Below, piece by piece: positions 1 to 5,787 of a DNA stretch of 8,445 nucleotides. The notes below the pieces were generated by a model, which ran no database searches, had not been told where the DNA came from, and worked only from the letters and a program-made list of their open reading frames with translations. A program made the translations under genes and the position numbers. This stretch comes from Planctomycetota bacterium (GTDB taxonomy: Bacteria; Planctomycetota; Phycisphaerae; Sedimentisphaerales; Anaerobacaceae). The stretch lies in NCBI GenBank assembly GCA_013202635.1, contig JABMRO010000740.1:1-8445 (forward strand), written 5' to 3'. Position 1 is the stretch's first letter, and each line of letters opens with the position of its first letter.

Positions 1-230
1 ATTTCGTTGAAAATAGAATGGCCATCCTGGTCATACTTTAACGTAATCCTCAGTATTCCCTGCCGGCTGTCGTCGATTCGGTCGAAATCCTCGATGTAAC
101 CTTCCTTCTTTAAAACAGCCGCTATGCCTTCACAAATATTTGATGCCTTTATATTGACCTGCTTTTTGCTTATTCGCGCAGCATTGCGAATTCTCGTCAA
201 CATATCAGCTATTGGATCACTCAAACTCAT
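1..230 (-). CDS. rpsH: 30S ribosomal protein S8 (3' part beyond window)
   Basis: S8 binds the central domain of 16S rRNA early in 30S assembly; in other bacteria it also represses the spc operon. The window holds the first 76 codons from ATG at 230, and the frame stays open to base 1. The N-terminus MSLSDPIADMLTRIRNA is the hallmark S8 start, and the later AAVLKKEGYIEDF matches the conserved first alpha/beta region. It follows rpsN after 48 nt, as expected in the spc operon. That gap contains an 8-bp hairpin and a copy of the recurrent leader element, here GCACGAGGCACGAAATT directly against the ATG; its GAGG could serve as a Shine-Dalgarno site. The C-terminal half that makes the main rRNA contact lies outside the window. 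Identity is near certain. Confidence 0.97.
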   Translation of the reverse strand, partial: MSLSDPIADMLTRIRNAARISKKQVNIKASNICEGIAAVLKKEGYIEDFDRIDDSRQGILRITLKYDQDGHSIFNE

Positions 231-247
231 AATTTCGTGCCTCGTGC
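231..247 (-). repeat. Leader element copy before rpsH
   Basis: GCACGAGGCACGAAATT ends directly at the rpsH ATG. It matches the rpsC leader ATACGAGATACGAAATT at 13 of 17 positions. The changes turn GAGATA into GAGGCA and so create a GAGG Shine-Dalgarno-like core. Confidence 0.6.
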
Positions 248-258
248 TCTGGGGCATT

Positions 259-278
259 TTCGTGAATAAATTCACGAA
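259..278 (-). other. Intercistronic hairpin between rpsN and rpsH
   Basis: TTCGTGAA, loop TTTA, TTCACGAA: a perfect 8-bp stem with a 4-nt loop that begins at the base after the rpsN stop codon. No U-run follows, so it does not look like an intrinsic terminator. A role in mRNA processing, stability or translational coupling is possible but is inference. Confidence 0.55.
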
Positions 279-464
279 TTACCAACTGGCTTTTTTAACT
301 CCCGGTATTTTTCCTTCATTCGCTAATGTTCTAAAGCAAATCCGGCAAACCTTAAACTTGCGATAAACCGCTTTGGATCTGCCGCAAAGCTGACAACGCG
401 TATATTGTCTGACGCGATACTTTTGTTTTTGTTCTGCCTTGTTTTCAAGTGCTTTAGTTGACAT
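279..464 (-). CDS. rpsN: 30S ribosomal protein S14, zinc-binding (type Z)
   Basis: S14 sits in the 30S head and is needed for late assembly. This is the short 61-residue zinc form: a CxxC pair at C24/C27 (CQLCGR) and a second at C40/C43 (CRICFR) make a four-cysteine zinc site. The C-terminus GKIPGVKKASW is the conserved end of this class. The ATG at 464 has GGAG eight bases upstream. A partial copy of the recurrent leader element (GGATACGAGAAATT) lies further upstream in the 36-nt gap after rplE. The long zinc-free S14 form is excluded by the length and the cysteines. Confidence 0.97.
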   Translation of the reverse strand: MSTKALENKAEQKQKYRVRQYTRCQLCGRSKAVYRKFKVCRICFRTLANEGKIPGVKKASW

Positions 465-475
465 TCATACGCTCC

Positions 476-489
476 AATTTCTCGTATCC
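476..489 (-). repeat. Leader element partial copy before rpsN
   Basis: GGATACGAGAAATT contains one ATACGAG unit followed by AAATT. It is placed 11 nt before the rpsN ATG instead of against it, with a separate GGAG between. Confidence 0.5.
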
Positions 490-500
490 GAACCAAAACT

Positions 501-1061
501 TTATTCTTGATTTACCGCTGTTAAGCCTTTGAACGGCATACCAAAGAGTTGAAGCATTTTTCTTGCTTCTTCGTCGGTTTGTGCCGTCGTTACAAAAGTT
601 ATGTTCATACCCTGCTGAAATTCTATTTTTGCCGGGTTGATTTCAGGAAATACACTCTGTTCAGCCAGGCCCATTGAGTAATTTCCTCTACCGTCAAAAC
701 TGTCCGAATTGAGTCCACGAAAGTCTCTTACCCGCGGGATTGCAAGACTAATGAGCCTGTCCATAAACTCATACATTCTCACGCCGCGGACCGTAACTTT
801 CAAACCGGTTTCCACACCTTCACGAACCTTGAAATTCGAAACACTCTTTTTCGCTTTACAGGCCAAAGGCACTTGGCCGGTAATCATCATCAAATCCTTT
901 TTGGCTGATTCCAGGAATTTCTTATCCTGAGTCGCTCTGCCAACACCCATAGAGATAATGACCTTTTTCATCTGCGGCACAGCCATAGGATTTTTGTAGC
1001 TGAATTCCTTTGTCAGCTCCGGAACTATTTTTGACTTATATAAATCTTTTAAACGCGCCAT
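501..1061 (-). CDS. rplE: 50S ribosomal protein L5
   Basis: L5 binds 5S rRNA and helix 84 of 23S rRNA in the central protuberance and contacts the P-site tRNA. The protein has 186 residues, close to the usual 179-187. Family landmarks in order: MARLKDLYKSKIVPEL at the N-terminus, MKKVIISMGVGRA near residue 31, ITGQVPLACKAKKSVSNFKVR in the middle, VRGVRMYEFMDRLISLAIPRVRDFRGL, then GRGNYSMGLAEQSVFPEI and a C-terminal GMNITFVTTAQTDEEARKML. It lies 56 nt after rplX. The ATG at 1061 is preceded by CAGAGATACAGT, which shares GAGATAC with the leader elements of other genes here and contains no ordinary Shine-Dalgarno sequence. Confidence 0.98.
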   Translation of the reverse strand: MARLKDLYKSKIVPELTKEFSYKNPMAVPQMKKVIISMGVGRATQDKKFLESAKKDLMMITGQVPLACKAKKSVSNFKVREGVETGLKVTVRGVRMYEFMDRLISLAIPRVRDFRGLNSDSFDGRGNYSMGLAEQSVFPEINPAKIEFQQGMNITFVTTAQTDEEARKMLQLFGMPFKGLTAVNQE

Positions 1062-1117
1062 ACTGTATCTCTGAAACGGCTAATTGGCCAAATAAGCACC
1101 AATTAACAATTAATAAT

Positions 1118-1453
1118 TCACTTTTTTGTCTTCCTGATAACGCCGATTTCGGTACCATCGGCAGCAAGGCGTTTTTTGCCGCCATCATCGTTTACCTGAA
1201 AACGAACCCTGCTGCCTCTCGAGCTTTTCGGATTCACCGGCAAAACATTGCTTATATGTATCGGCTGCTCAACATTGATTCTGCCTCCCTGCGGATTTTT
1301 CCGCGAAGGCCTTACGTGTTTTTTGGCTATGTTATGACCCTGAACTACTATGCGATTCTTGTCAAAAATCACACGCAGAACTCTGCCGGTAGCGCCTTTG
1401 TGGTCACCGGCTATTATCTCGACTAAATCACCTTTTTTTATATGCGAAGCCAT
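1118..1453 (-). CDS. rplX: 50S ribosomal protein L24
   Basis: L24 is an assembly initiator for the 50S subunit and sits near the polypeptide exit. The N-terminal KOW motif is clear: HIKKGDLVEIIAGDHKGATG, about residues 4-23. It is followed by GHNIAKKHVRPS and the GGRINVEQPIHISNVLPV stretch typical of bacterial L24. From ATG 1453 the product is 111 residues. A GTG two codons upstream (1459) is in frame but would add only two residues that are not part of the family. GGGTG about 4 nt before the ATG is a modest ribosome binding site. The gene follows rplN after 28 nt. Confidence 0.96.
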   Translation of the reverse strand: MASHIKKGDLVEIIAGDHKGATGRVLRVIFDKNRIVVQGHNIAKKHVRPSRKNPQGGRINVEQPIHISNVLPVNPKSSRGSRVRFQVNDDGGKKRLAADGTEIGVIRKTKK

Positions 1454-1481
1454 AAACACCCAAATTACAATTCAATATTCT

Positions 1482-1868
1482 TTATACTACCTCGCTTGCC
1501 AGCGAGATAATCTTCATATAATTTTTTTCTCGAAGCTCGCGAGCCACCGCGCCGAAAATCCTTGTTCCTATCGGATTGCCATCAGCGTCAATCATCACTG
1601 CGGCATTGCTGTCAAATCTTACATAGCTGCCATCCCTACGTTTCACAGGGCTCTTGGTGCGAATAATAAGACACTTATGCACTTTCATATCATCCAACTG
1701 GCAATTGGGAAGCGACTTTTTTATCGCAACACAAACAATATCTCCAACGCCTGCGCACGGACGGGTCTTTCTACCCCGAGATCCGCCTCTTCCGAGAACC
1801 TTTATACACAACGCCAACTTTACACCTGAATTGTCGGCTATATCCAACATTGTTTCCTGCTGAATCAT
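1482..1868 (-). CDS. rplN: 50S ribosomal protein L14
   Basis: L14 binds helix 95 of 23S rRNA at the subunit interface, contributing to the bridge region with 16S rRNA and interacting with L19. The start MIQQETMLDIADNSG and the block SYVRFDSNAAVMI-GTRIFGAVARELR are diagnostic. The length is 128 residues against the usual 122. The extra residues lie in the loop after IKVLG, around residues 27-36 (RGGSRGRKTRPC), before GVGDIV. It is the first spc gene and begins 16 nt after rpsQ. That spacer is GTTGAGATAGAGGATA, which has an AGAGGA Shine-Dalgarno site and also the GAGATA core seen before other genes here. A second in-frame ATG at residue 7 is less likely, because MIQQ is conserved. Confidence 0.98.
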   Translation of the reverse strand: MIQQETMLDIADNSGVKLALCIKVLGRGGSRGRKTRPCAGVGDIVCVAIKKSLPNCQLDDMKVHKCLIIRTKSPVKRRDGSYVRFDSNAAVMIDADGNPIGTRIFGAVARELREKNYMKIISLASEVV

Positions 1869-1884
1869 TATCCTCTATCTCAAC

Positions 1885-2163
1885 TTACACTTCAACCGCT
1901 TTCTGGACAACCTTGACAAGGCGCCAACTCTTCGTTTTGCTGCGAGGCCTGCAATGAGTAATTTCAACCACGTCGCCAACACCACTCTTATTGTGTTCGT
2001 CGTGAACACCGATTTTCGTTCTGCGCTTGATGTATTTGCCGTACTTTGGATGTTTGACCTTGAAGTCAATAACAACTTTGACGCTCTTGTCGCCACTGTT
2101 GCTCACCACCACGCCTGTTAAAGTTTTTAATTTTCGTTCCTGCATCTTTGATTTCCGACTCAT
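1885..2163 (-). CDS. rpsQ: 30S ribosomal protein S17
   Basis: S17 is a primary 16S rRNA-binding protein with an OB fold. Conserved segments are KTLTGVVVSNSGDKSVKVV, HPKYGKYIKRRTK and GDVVEITHCRPRSKTKSWRLV. The product has 92 residues from the ATG at 2163. This start overlaps the rpmC stop in a TGATG arrangement, which points to translational coupling. An in-frame TTG one codon earlier and an internal ATG eight codons into the chosen reading frame (MQERKLK) are alternatives; most S17 proteins begin close to the RKLKTL segment. No strong Shine-Dalgarno site is visible, consistent with coupling. It is the last gene of the S10 operon. Confidence 0.96.
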   Translation of the reverse strand: MSRKSKMQERKLKTLTGVVVSNSGDKSVKVVIDFKVKHPKYGKYIKRRTKIGVHDEHNKSGVGDVVEITHCRPRSKTKSWRLVKVVQKAVEV

Positions 2164-2369
2164 CAATCATCTGCGGATAAAACGTTACTTTTTTCCCGCA
2201 TTATTGTTTTAATCCTTGCGATATCGCGCTTGACATTAATAACGGCTTTGGAGTTCTCCAGCTTTTCCGTAACCGCCTGTGAGCGCAGATCAAACAAATG
2301 CCTCTCAATCTCTTCAAGTTTGTTCTCGAGTTCATCCTGGCTCATCTCTCTGTAATGCTGCGCTTTCAT
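2163..2369 (-). CDS. rpmC: 50S ribosomal protein L29
   Basis: L29 is a small helical protein near the polypeptide exit and contributes to the docking surface for nascent-chain factors. From ATG 2369 it has 68 residues, with the expected pattern: MKAQHYREMSQDELENKLEE, a helix carrying HLFDLRSQAVTEKLEN, then IARIKTIMREK. The open frame extends upstream to 2438, but that part overlaps the end of rplP and does not resemble L29. AAAGGA lies 9-10 nt before the chosen ATG. The gap to rplP is 13 nt, and the stop codon overlaps the rpsQ start. Confidence 0.95.
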   Translation of the reverse strand: MKAQHYREMSQDELENKLEEIERHLFDLRSQAVTEKLENSKAVINVKRDIARIKTIMREKSNVLSADD

Positions 2370-2382
2370 TCGAAGAGTTCCT

Positions 2383-2802
2383 TTACAATGAATGTCTTCG
2401 TTTAATAAATCTACACCTAATCGGCATTTTATGAGCAACTCTGAGCAGCGCTTCTTTTGCTACATCCTCAGCTACTCCACCAATCTCAAAACAAACCTGT
2501 CCGGGCCTGACTCTGGCAACCCAGAACTCCGGCTCACCTTTACCTTTACCCATTCGCGTTTCGAGCGGCTTGGAACTCACCGGCTTATGCGGAAATACTC
2601 TGATATAGACCTTGCCTTCGCGATGCAAAAAGTGAGTCGCTGCTACTCGGCCGGCCTCAATGTTTCTTGCCGTTATCCAGCTCGTTTCCAAAGCCTGTAA
2701 ACCGTATTCACCAAACGCCACAAAATTGCTTCTCGAGGCATTGCCCTTCATTTTGCCGCGCTGGCTTTTACGATATTTAACTCTTTTCGGCATCATTGCC
2801 AT
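2383..2802 (-). CDS. rplP: 50S ribosomal protein L16
   Basis: L16 organises the A-tRNA site of the 50S subunit next to the peptidyl-transferase centre. Diagnostic blocks are MPKRVKYRKSQRGKMKG at the N-terminus, the FGEYGLQALE segment, ITARNIEAGRVAATHFLHREGKVYIRVFPHKPVSSKP, RMGKGKGEPEFWVARV, and the end LLRVAHKMPIRCRFI. The arginine of RMGKGKG, hydroxylated in some bacteria, is present. The length of 139 is normal. Translation is taken from ATG 2802 (MAMMPK), with AAGGG about 8 nt upstream; the second or third Met could also start it. The 63-nt gap to rpsC is the longest inside the S10 operon and shows no terminator. Confidence 0.98.
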   Translation of the reverse strand: MAMMPKRVKYRKSQRGKMKGNASRSNFVAFGEYGLQALETSWITARNIEAGRVAATHFLHREGKVYIRVFPHKPVSSKPLETRMGKGKGEPEFWVARVRPGQVCFEIGGVAEDVAKEALLRVAHKMPIRCRFIKRRHSL

Positions 2803-2865
2803 TTTTTCAAACCCTTGTAAAACTCGTACTTAAGATAGCATTATTTTGCCAACAAAACCGTTTCT

Positions 2866-3705
2866 TCAACTTTCCTTTGCTTCACTTGTTACGTCTTCAT
2901 TCGGCTTTACCGGCGGCACATCCACTTCCGGTGCGGCAGCTACAGTAGGTGCCGCAACTGTTCTGCTGGCTTGTGTCAGCGCGCCTTTAGTCCTGCCACC
3001 GGCCCTGCCAGGCGGGCCCATACGCCTTGGCGGGCGACGACGACGATGGGGGCTTTGTACAATTTCCTCACCGAATTTACCTTTATAAATCCAAACTTTA
3101 ATGCCAATCGCTCCATATGTTGTCCTTGATGTTGCCACAGCATAATCTACATTGGCATCTAACGTATGAAGCGGGATACTGCCAAGCTTCTGCGTTTCCT
3201 TTCTGGACATCTCCGAGCCACCCAGCCGGCCCGCGCAGATAATCTTAACTCCTTTAGCGCCAGCTTGCATTGCAGATTCACAATATTGTTTCATCGTACG
3301 CCTGAAGGAAGCCCGCTTGCCGAGCTGCTCAGCAATCGCCTCAGCAACCAAATTAGAGTTTAGCTCCGGGTCTTTTATCTCGATGACGTTGACACTTATC
3401 TTCCGGCCTGTTAGTTCTTCAAGCTCTTCACGCAGCTTATCGACTTCACCACCCCTTGGGCCAATGACCACGCCGGGCCGAGCGCTGTGCAGTGTTACTT
3501 TCACTTCGTTGCGCGTCCGGATTATTTCGGTCTTAGCAACCGCGCCTTTGGGCATACGACGGTTAAATCTATTATCTACATACTTACGAATCTTCTGGTC
3601 TTCGACAAGATAATCACCGTAATTAGCTTTCGGAGCAAACCACGTACTCTGCCAACCAAGTGTTATTCCTGTCCTGAATCCTATTGGCGATACTTTCTGA
3701 CCCAT
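2866..3705 (-). CDS. rpsC: 30S ribosomal protein S3 with extended C-terminal tail
   Basis: S3 forms part of the mRNA entry channel on the 30S head and takes part in mRNA helicase activity. The N-terminus MGQKVSPIGFRTGITLGW, the type II KH domain with its GPRG loop (residues 82-85) and the C-terminal domain (RASFRRTMKQ near 131, GRLGGSEMSRKE near 159, ATSRTTYGAIGIKVWIYKG near 191) are all present. The length is 279 against 233 in E. coli. The excess is a tail from about residue 213: first Arg/Pro/Gly-rich (SPHRRRRPPRRMG), then Ala/Pro/Val-rich, then acidic. It looks disordered. Base order and frame are intact. The start is preceded by a full copy of the recurrent leader element with no ordinary Shine-Dalgarno site. 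Confidence 0.98.
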   Translation of the reverse strand: MGQKVSPIGFRTGITLGWQSTWFAPKANYGDYLVEDQKIRKYVDNRFNRRMPKGAVAKTEIIRTRNEVKVTLHSARPGVVIGPRGGEVDKLREELEELTGRKISVNVIEIKDPELNSNLVAEAIAEQLGKRASFRRTMKQYCESAMQAGAKGVKIICAGRLGGSEMSRKETQKLGSIPLHTLDANVDYAVATSRTTYGAIGIKVWIYKGKFGEEIVQSPHRRRRPPRRMGPPGRAGGRTKGALTQASRTVAAPTVAAAPEVDVPPVKPNEDVTSEAKES

Positions 3706-3722
3706 AATTTCGTATCTCGTAT
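3706..3722 (-). repeat. Leader element copy before rpsC
   Basis: ATACGAGATACGAAATT ends directly at the rpsC ATG and fills most of the 22-nt gap after rplV. It is built of two heptamers, ATACGAG and ATACGAA, plus ATT. It is the best copy of the element shared by many genes in this operon. Confidence 0.7.
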
Positions 3723-3727
3723 TTCTT

Positions 3728-4276
3728 TTATGCTTGTGTTACTGTTATATGTATATGACAAGCTTTCTTATGAATAGGATGCGCCCTGCCTCTGTCTTTC
3801 GGTATCCATCTTTTGGTGCCGATCCTGATTCCCGCATCATCAACGCGGGCCGAGCTTATATAAAGATTATCAACGTCAACCTGCTGCTCATCGGCATCCG
3901 CAATAGCGCTTTTTAAAACCTTATCAATCATCGTTGCAGCACGTTTTCTCGTAAACTTCAGGATATCCATTGCGTCCTGAACACTCCGACCGACTATTAA
4001 TTGAGTAACCAAACGGGCTTTGCGAGCCGACATCGGTGCATATCGATAAGACGAACGCCAGTCAGCTATATCATTTACCTCGACAGACAAGGCACTCGCC
4101 AGGCGGTTAATATCATCCGCCCGCGGTTCCGGTTTGAACAGACCTTTTTGCCAGTTCTTAATAGCTGCAACCGCTTGCTTTTTATTAAGCCTGGCTCCGG
4201 TAAGCCTATCGGCCATCTGCCCGATATCCATCTGTCGTTCCCGGCAACATTCTTTTAACTTCTCAGCACTTAGCAT
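3728..4276 (-). CDS. rplV: 50S ribosomal protein L22 with N-terminal helix-turn-helix-like domain
   Basis: L22 lines the polypeptide exit tunnel. The L22 domain runs from about residue 74 to the end: YRYAPMSARKARLVTQLIVGR, the ALxFTxKRAA-like segment ILKFTRKRAATMIDKVLKSA, and the beta-hairpin and tail RWIPKDRGRAHPIHKKACHI. Ordinary L22 is about 110-120 residues; this one has 182. The first 73 residues show the spacing of a Cro/XRE helix-turn-helix fold: LKECCRERQMD, IGQMADRL, KKQAVAAIKNWQKG, then ADDINRLASALSVEVNDIADW. The reading frame is unbroken from ATG 4276, which lies 42 nt after rpsS behind TTTGAGATAATT. An in-frame TTG at residue 63 (4090) could give a standard-length L22 and cannot be excluded. 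The L22 identity is certain; the HTH-like call is inference from pattern. Confidence 0.93.
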   Translation of the reverse strand: MLSAEKLKECCRERQMDIGQMADRLTGARLNKKQAVAAIKNWQKGLFKPEPRADDINRLASALSVEVNDIADWRSSYRYAPMSARKARLVTQLIVGRSVQDAMDILKFTRKRAATMIDKVLKSAIADADEQQVDVDNLYISSARVDDAGIRIGTKRWIPKDRGRAHPIHKKACHIHITVTQA

Positions 4277-4318
4277 AATTATCTCAAATCTGTCTTTACG
4301 AACAGCGCTTCACGCATA

Positions 4319-4588
4319 TTACTTTATCTTCTTACTCGAATGCCCCTTAAACGTCCGTGTGGGCGAAAATTCACCTAACTTATGCCCAACCATATCCTCG
4401 GTAACAAATACTTTATGAAACATCTTGCCATTGTGGACCATAAACGTAAAACCCACGAACTCCGGGACAATCGTACATCTTCTTGCCCAGGTCTTTATCG
4501 GCTCGCGAGAACCGGCGTCAATTTGCTTATTGACCTTGCCAAACAGCTTGTCGTCAACATATGGTCCTTTTTTAAGAGATCTTCCCAT
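4319..4588 (-). CDS. rpsS: 30S ribosomal protein S19
   Basis: S19 forms a complex with S13 in the 30S head and contacts the A-site tRNA region. The 89-residue product has the diagnostic MGRSLKKGPYVDDKL start, the KTWARRCTIVPEFVGFTFMVHNGK core, and the VGHKLGEFSPTRTFKGH end. The length is normal. The ATG at 4588 is preceded by GTGAGATACGAGAA, another version of the recurrent leader element. Upstream of that, in the 41-nt gap after rplB, is a small perfect hairpin. No ordinary Shine-Dalgarno sequence is seen. Confidence 0.98.
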   Translation of the reverse strand: MGRSLKKGPYVDDKLFGKVNKQIDAGSREPIKTWARRCTIVPEFVGFTFMVHNGKMFHKVFVTEDMVGHKLGEFSPTRTFKGHSSKKIK

Positions 4589-4602
4589 TTCTCGTATCTC
4601 AC
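4589..4602 (-). repeat. Leader element copy before rpsS
   Basis: GTGAGATACGAGAA ends at the rpsS ATG. It shares GAGATACGA with the rpsC and rplC leaders, at nearly the same distance from the start codon. Confidence 0.6.
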
Positions 4603-4606
4603 ATGG

Positions 4607-4623
4607 CGTGCGTTTTTCGCACG
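4607..4623 (-). other. Intercistronic hairpin between rplB and rpsS
   Basis: CGTGCG, loop AAAAA, CGCACG: a perfect 6-bp GC-rich stem beginning 6 nt after the rplB stop codon and ending 18 nt before the rpsS ATG. No U-run follows, so termination is unlikely. It may affect mRNA processing or relative translation of the two genes (inference). Confidence 0.5.
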
Positions 4624-4629
4624 ACTAAA

Positions 4630-5481
4630 TCAAATATTCAGTTGTTTCTGTCGTTTACTTTTACGTCTGCGAATTATCCTCTTGTTACTTGGATTTCGCG
4701 GATTTCTGGTTTTCCCGCCTTTTGCCAGCACACCGGTAGGCGAACAGGGATGGCGTCCGCCGTTTGCTCTGCCTTCTCCACCACCCATCGGATGAGCGAC
4801 CGGGTTCATCGCTTTTCCCCTTACATGCGGCCTGATACCCATATGCCGCTTACGCCCGGCTTTGCCAATGCGTACATTCTGGTGGTCGGGATTACTAACC
4901 CGGCCGATTGTTGCCCGGCATTCCTTACGAATCATCCGCATCTCACCACTTGGCAAAATGATGCTAACCCAGTTACCTTCTTTTGCCACAATCTTTGCAG
5001 CGTTGCCGGCACCCCTGACAAGCTTTCCGCCCTGGCCGGCTCTCATTTCGATATTATGAATCTCCATACCGGCAGGAATGGCAGACATAGGCATCGTATT
5101 ACCAATCTTAGGCTCACAAACCTGTCCGCTTTCCAACAGGTCTCCGGCTTTTATACCAAACGGAGCTAATATATACCTCTTTTCGCCATCGGCATAGTGC
5201 AGCAGGGAAATAAAACAATTCCTGTTGGGGTCATATTCAATTGTCGCCACTTTTGCCGGAATGCCGTCCTTCTTACGCTTGAAATCGATAATGCGGTAAA
5301 TCTTTCTTGCACCACCGCCCCTAAAACGAGTGGTGGTAACACCATAATGGTTTCTTCCGCCGCTCTTCTTAATCCGCTTGCAAAGCGATTTCTCGGGCTT
5401 GTCGGTGGTCAGCTCGGCATAATCATTGACCGAGCTGTTTCTCCGACCGGCACTTGTTGGTTTATAAACTCGAATACCCAT
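4630..5481 (-). CDS. rplB: 50S ribosomal protein L2
   Basis: L2 is needed for subunit association and for the peptidyl-transferase centre. The 283-residue protein has MGIRVYKPTSAGRRNSSV at the start, SGGRNHYGVTTTRFRGGGARK near 40-60, the RNA-binding core HNIEMRAGQGGKLVRGAGNAA (about 142-162), and RVSNPDHQNVRIGKAGRKRH. The critical segment is AMNPVAHPMGGGEGR: the histidine equivalent to E. coli His229 is kept (H230 here), while the neighbouring Asp is Ala and the second His is Met. HPMGGGEGR followed by HPCSPTG suggests the PVC group. The C-terminus is basic. The gene starts 16 nt after rplW, and the whole gap is a leader-element copy. Confidence 0.98.
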   Translation of the reverse strand: MGIRVYKPTSAGRRNSSVNDYAELTTDKPEKSLCKRIKKSGGRNHYGVTTTRFRGGGARKIYRIIDFKRKKDGIPAKVATIEYDPNRNCFISLLHYADGEKRYILAPFGIKAGDLLESGQVCEPKIGNTMPMSAIPAGMEIHNIEMRAGQGGKLVRGAGNAAKIVAKEGNWVSIILPSGEMRMIRKECRATIGRVSNPDHQNVRIGKAGRKRHMGIRPHVRGKAMNPVAHPMGGGEGRANGGRHPCSPTGVLAKGGKTRNPRNPSNKRIIRRRKSKRQKQLNI

Positions 5482-5497
5482 AACTCATATCTCGTAT
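5482..5497 (-). repeat. Leader element copy before rplB
   Basis: ATACGAGATATGAGTT is the entire 16-nt spacer between the rplW stop and the rplB ATG. It matches the rpsC copy ATACGAGATACGAAATT over its first ten bases and diverges slightly afterwards. Confidence 0.65.
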
Positions 5498-5776
5498 TTA
5501 GAACAAATCTATATGAAACTCAGGATCCAGAAATACAATAGCCTTTTTCCAGCTTGATGTCTCTCCAATCGCTTTGCCTCTGCGACGTTGTTTGCCTTTG
5601 CGGTTGGCCGTCCTTACTTTTTGGACCTTAACATTGTATATTTTTTCAACAGCGTTTTTTATCTGAGTCTTATTAGCCCTTTTATTTACTTCAAAAGAAT
5701 AAGCACCTTTTGTATTTGCAAAGTGCATCCCCTGTTCTGTAATCAAAGGCCGAATTATTACGTTATAATCATCCAC
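5498..5776 (-). CDS. rplW: 50S ribosomal protein L23
   Basis: L23 sits at the polypeptide exit and is the docking site for trigger factor and SRP. Its family pattern is YNVIIRPLITEQG, SFEVNKRANKTQIKNAVEKIYNVKV, VRTANRKGKQRRRG, and SSWKKAIVFLDP. I chose the GTG at 5776, just before DDYNVIIRPLITE. It gives 92 residues, near the family norm of 95-100, and leaves 11 nt after rplD. The same frame has an ATG at 5866 that would add 30 residues overlapping the end of rplD, but those residues do not look like L23. CGGG about 7 nt upstream of the GTG is only a weak ribosome binding site, so translation may be coupled to rplD. Identity is firm; the start is moderately firm. Confidence 0.92.
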   Translation of the reverse strand: MDDYNVIIRPLITEQGMHFANTKGAYSFEVNKRANKTQIKNAVEKIYNVKVQKVRTANRKGKQRRRGKAIGETSSWKKAIVFLDPEFHIDLF

Positions 5777-5787
5777 ACCAATACCCG

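Noticed and set aside
1010..1829. Plus-strand open frames opposite rplX and rplN
   Set aside because: They are shadows of conserved minus-strand genes with no ribosome binding site or known protein pattern.
2370..2438. 23-residue N-terminal extension of L29
   Set aside because: It overlaps the rplP 3' end, whereas ATG 2369 has AAAGGA upstream and the canonical L29 start.
4603..5169. 188-codon plus-strand open frame opposite rplB
   Set aside because: It is antisense to a highly conserved ribosomal gene, has no recognisable domain, and follows from the codon bias of rplB.
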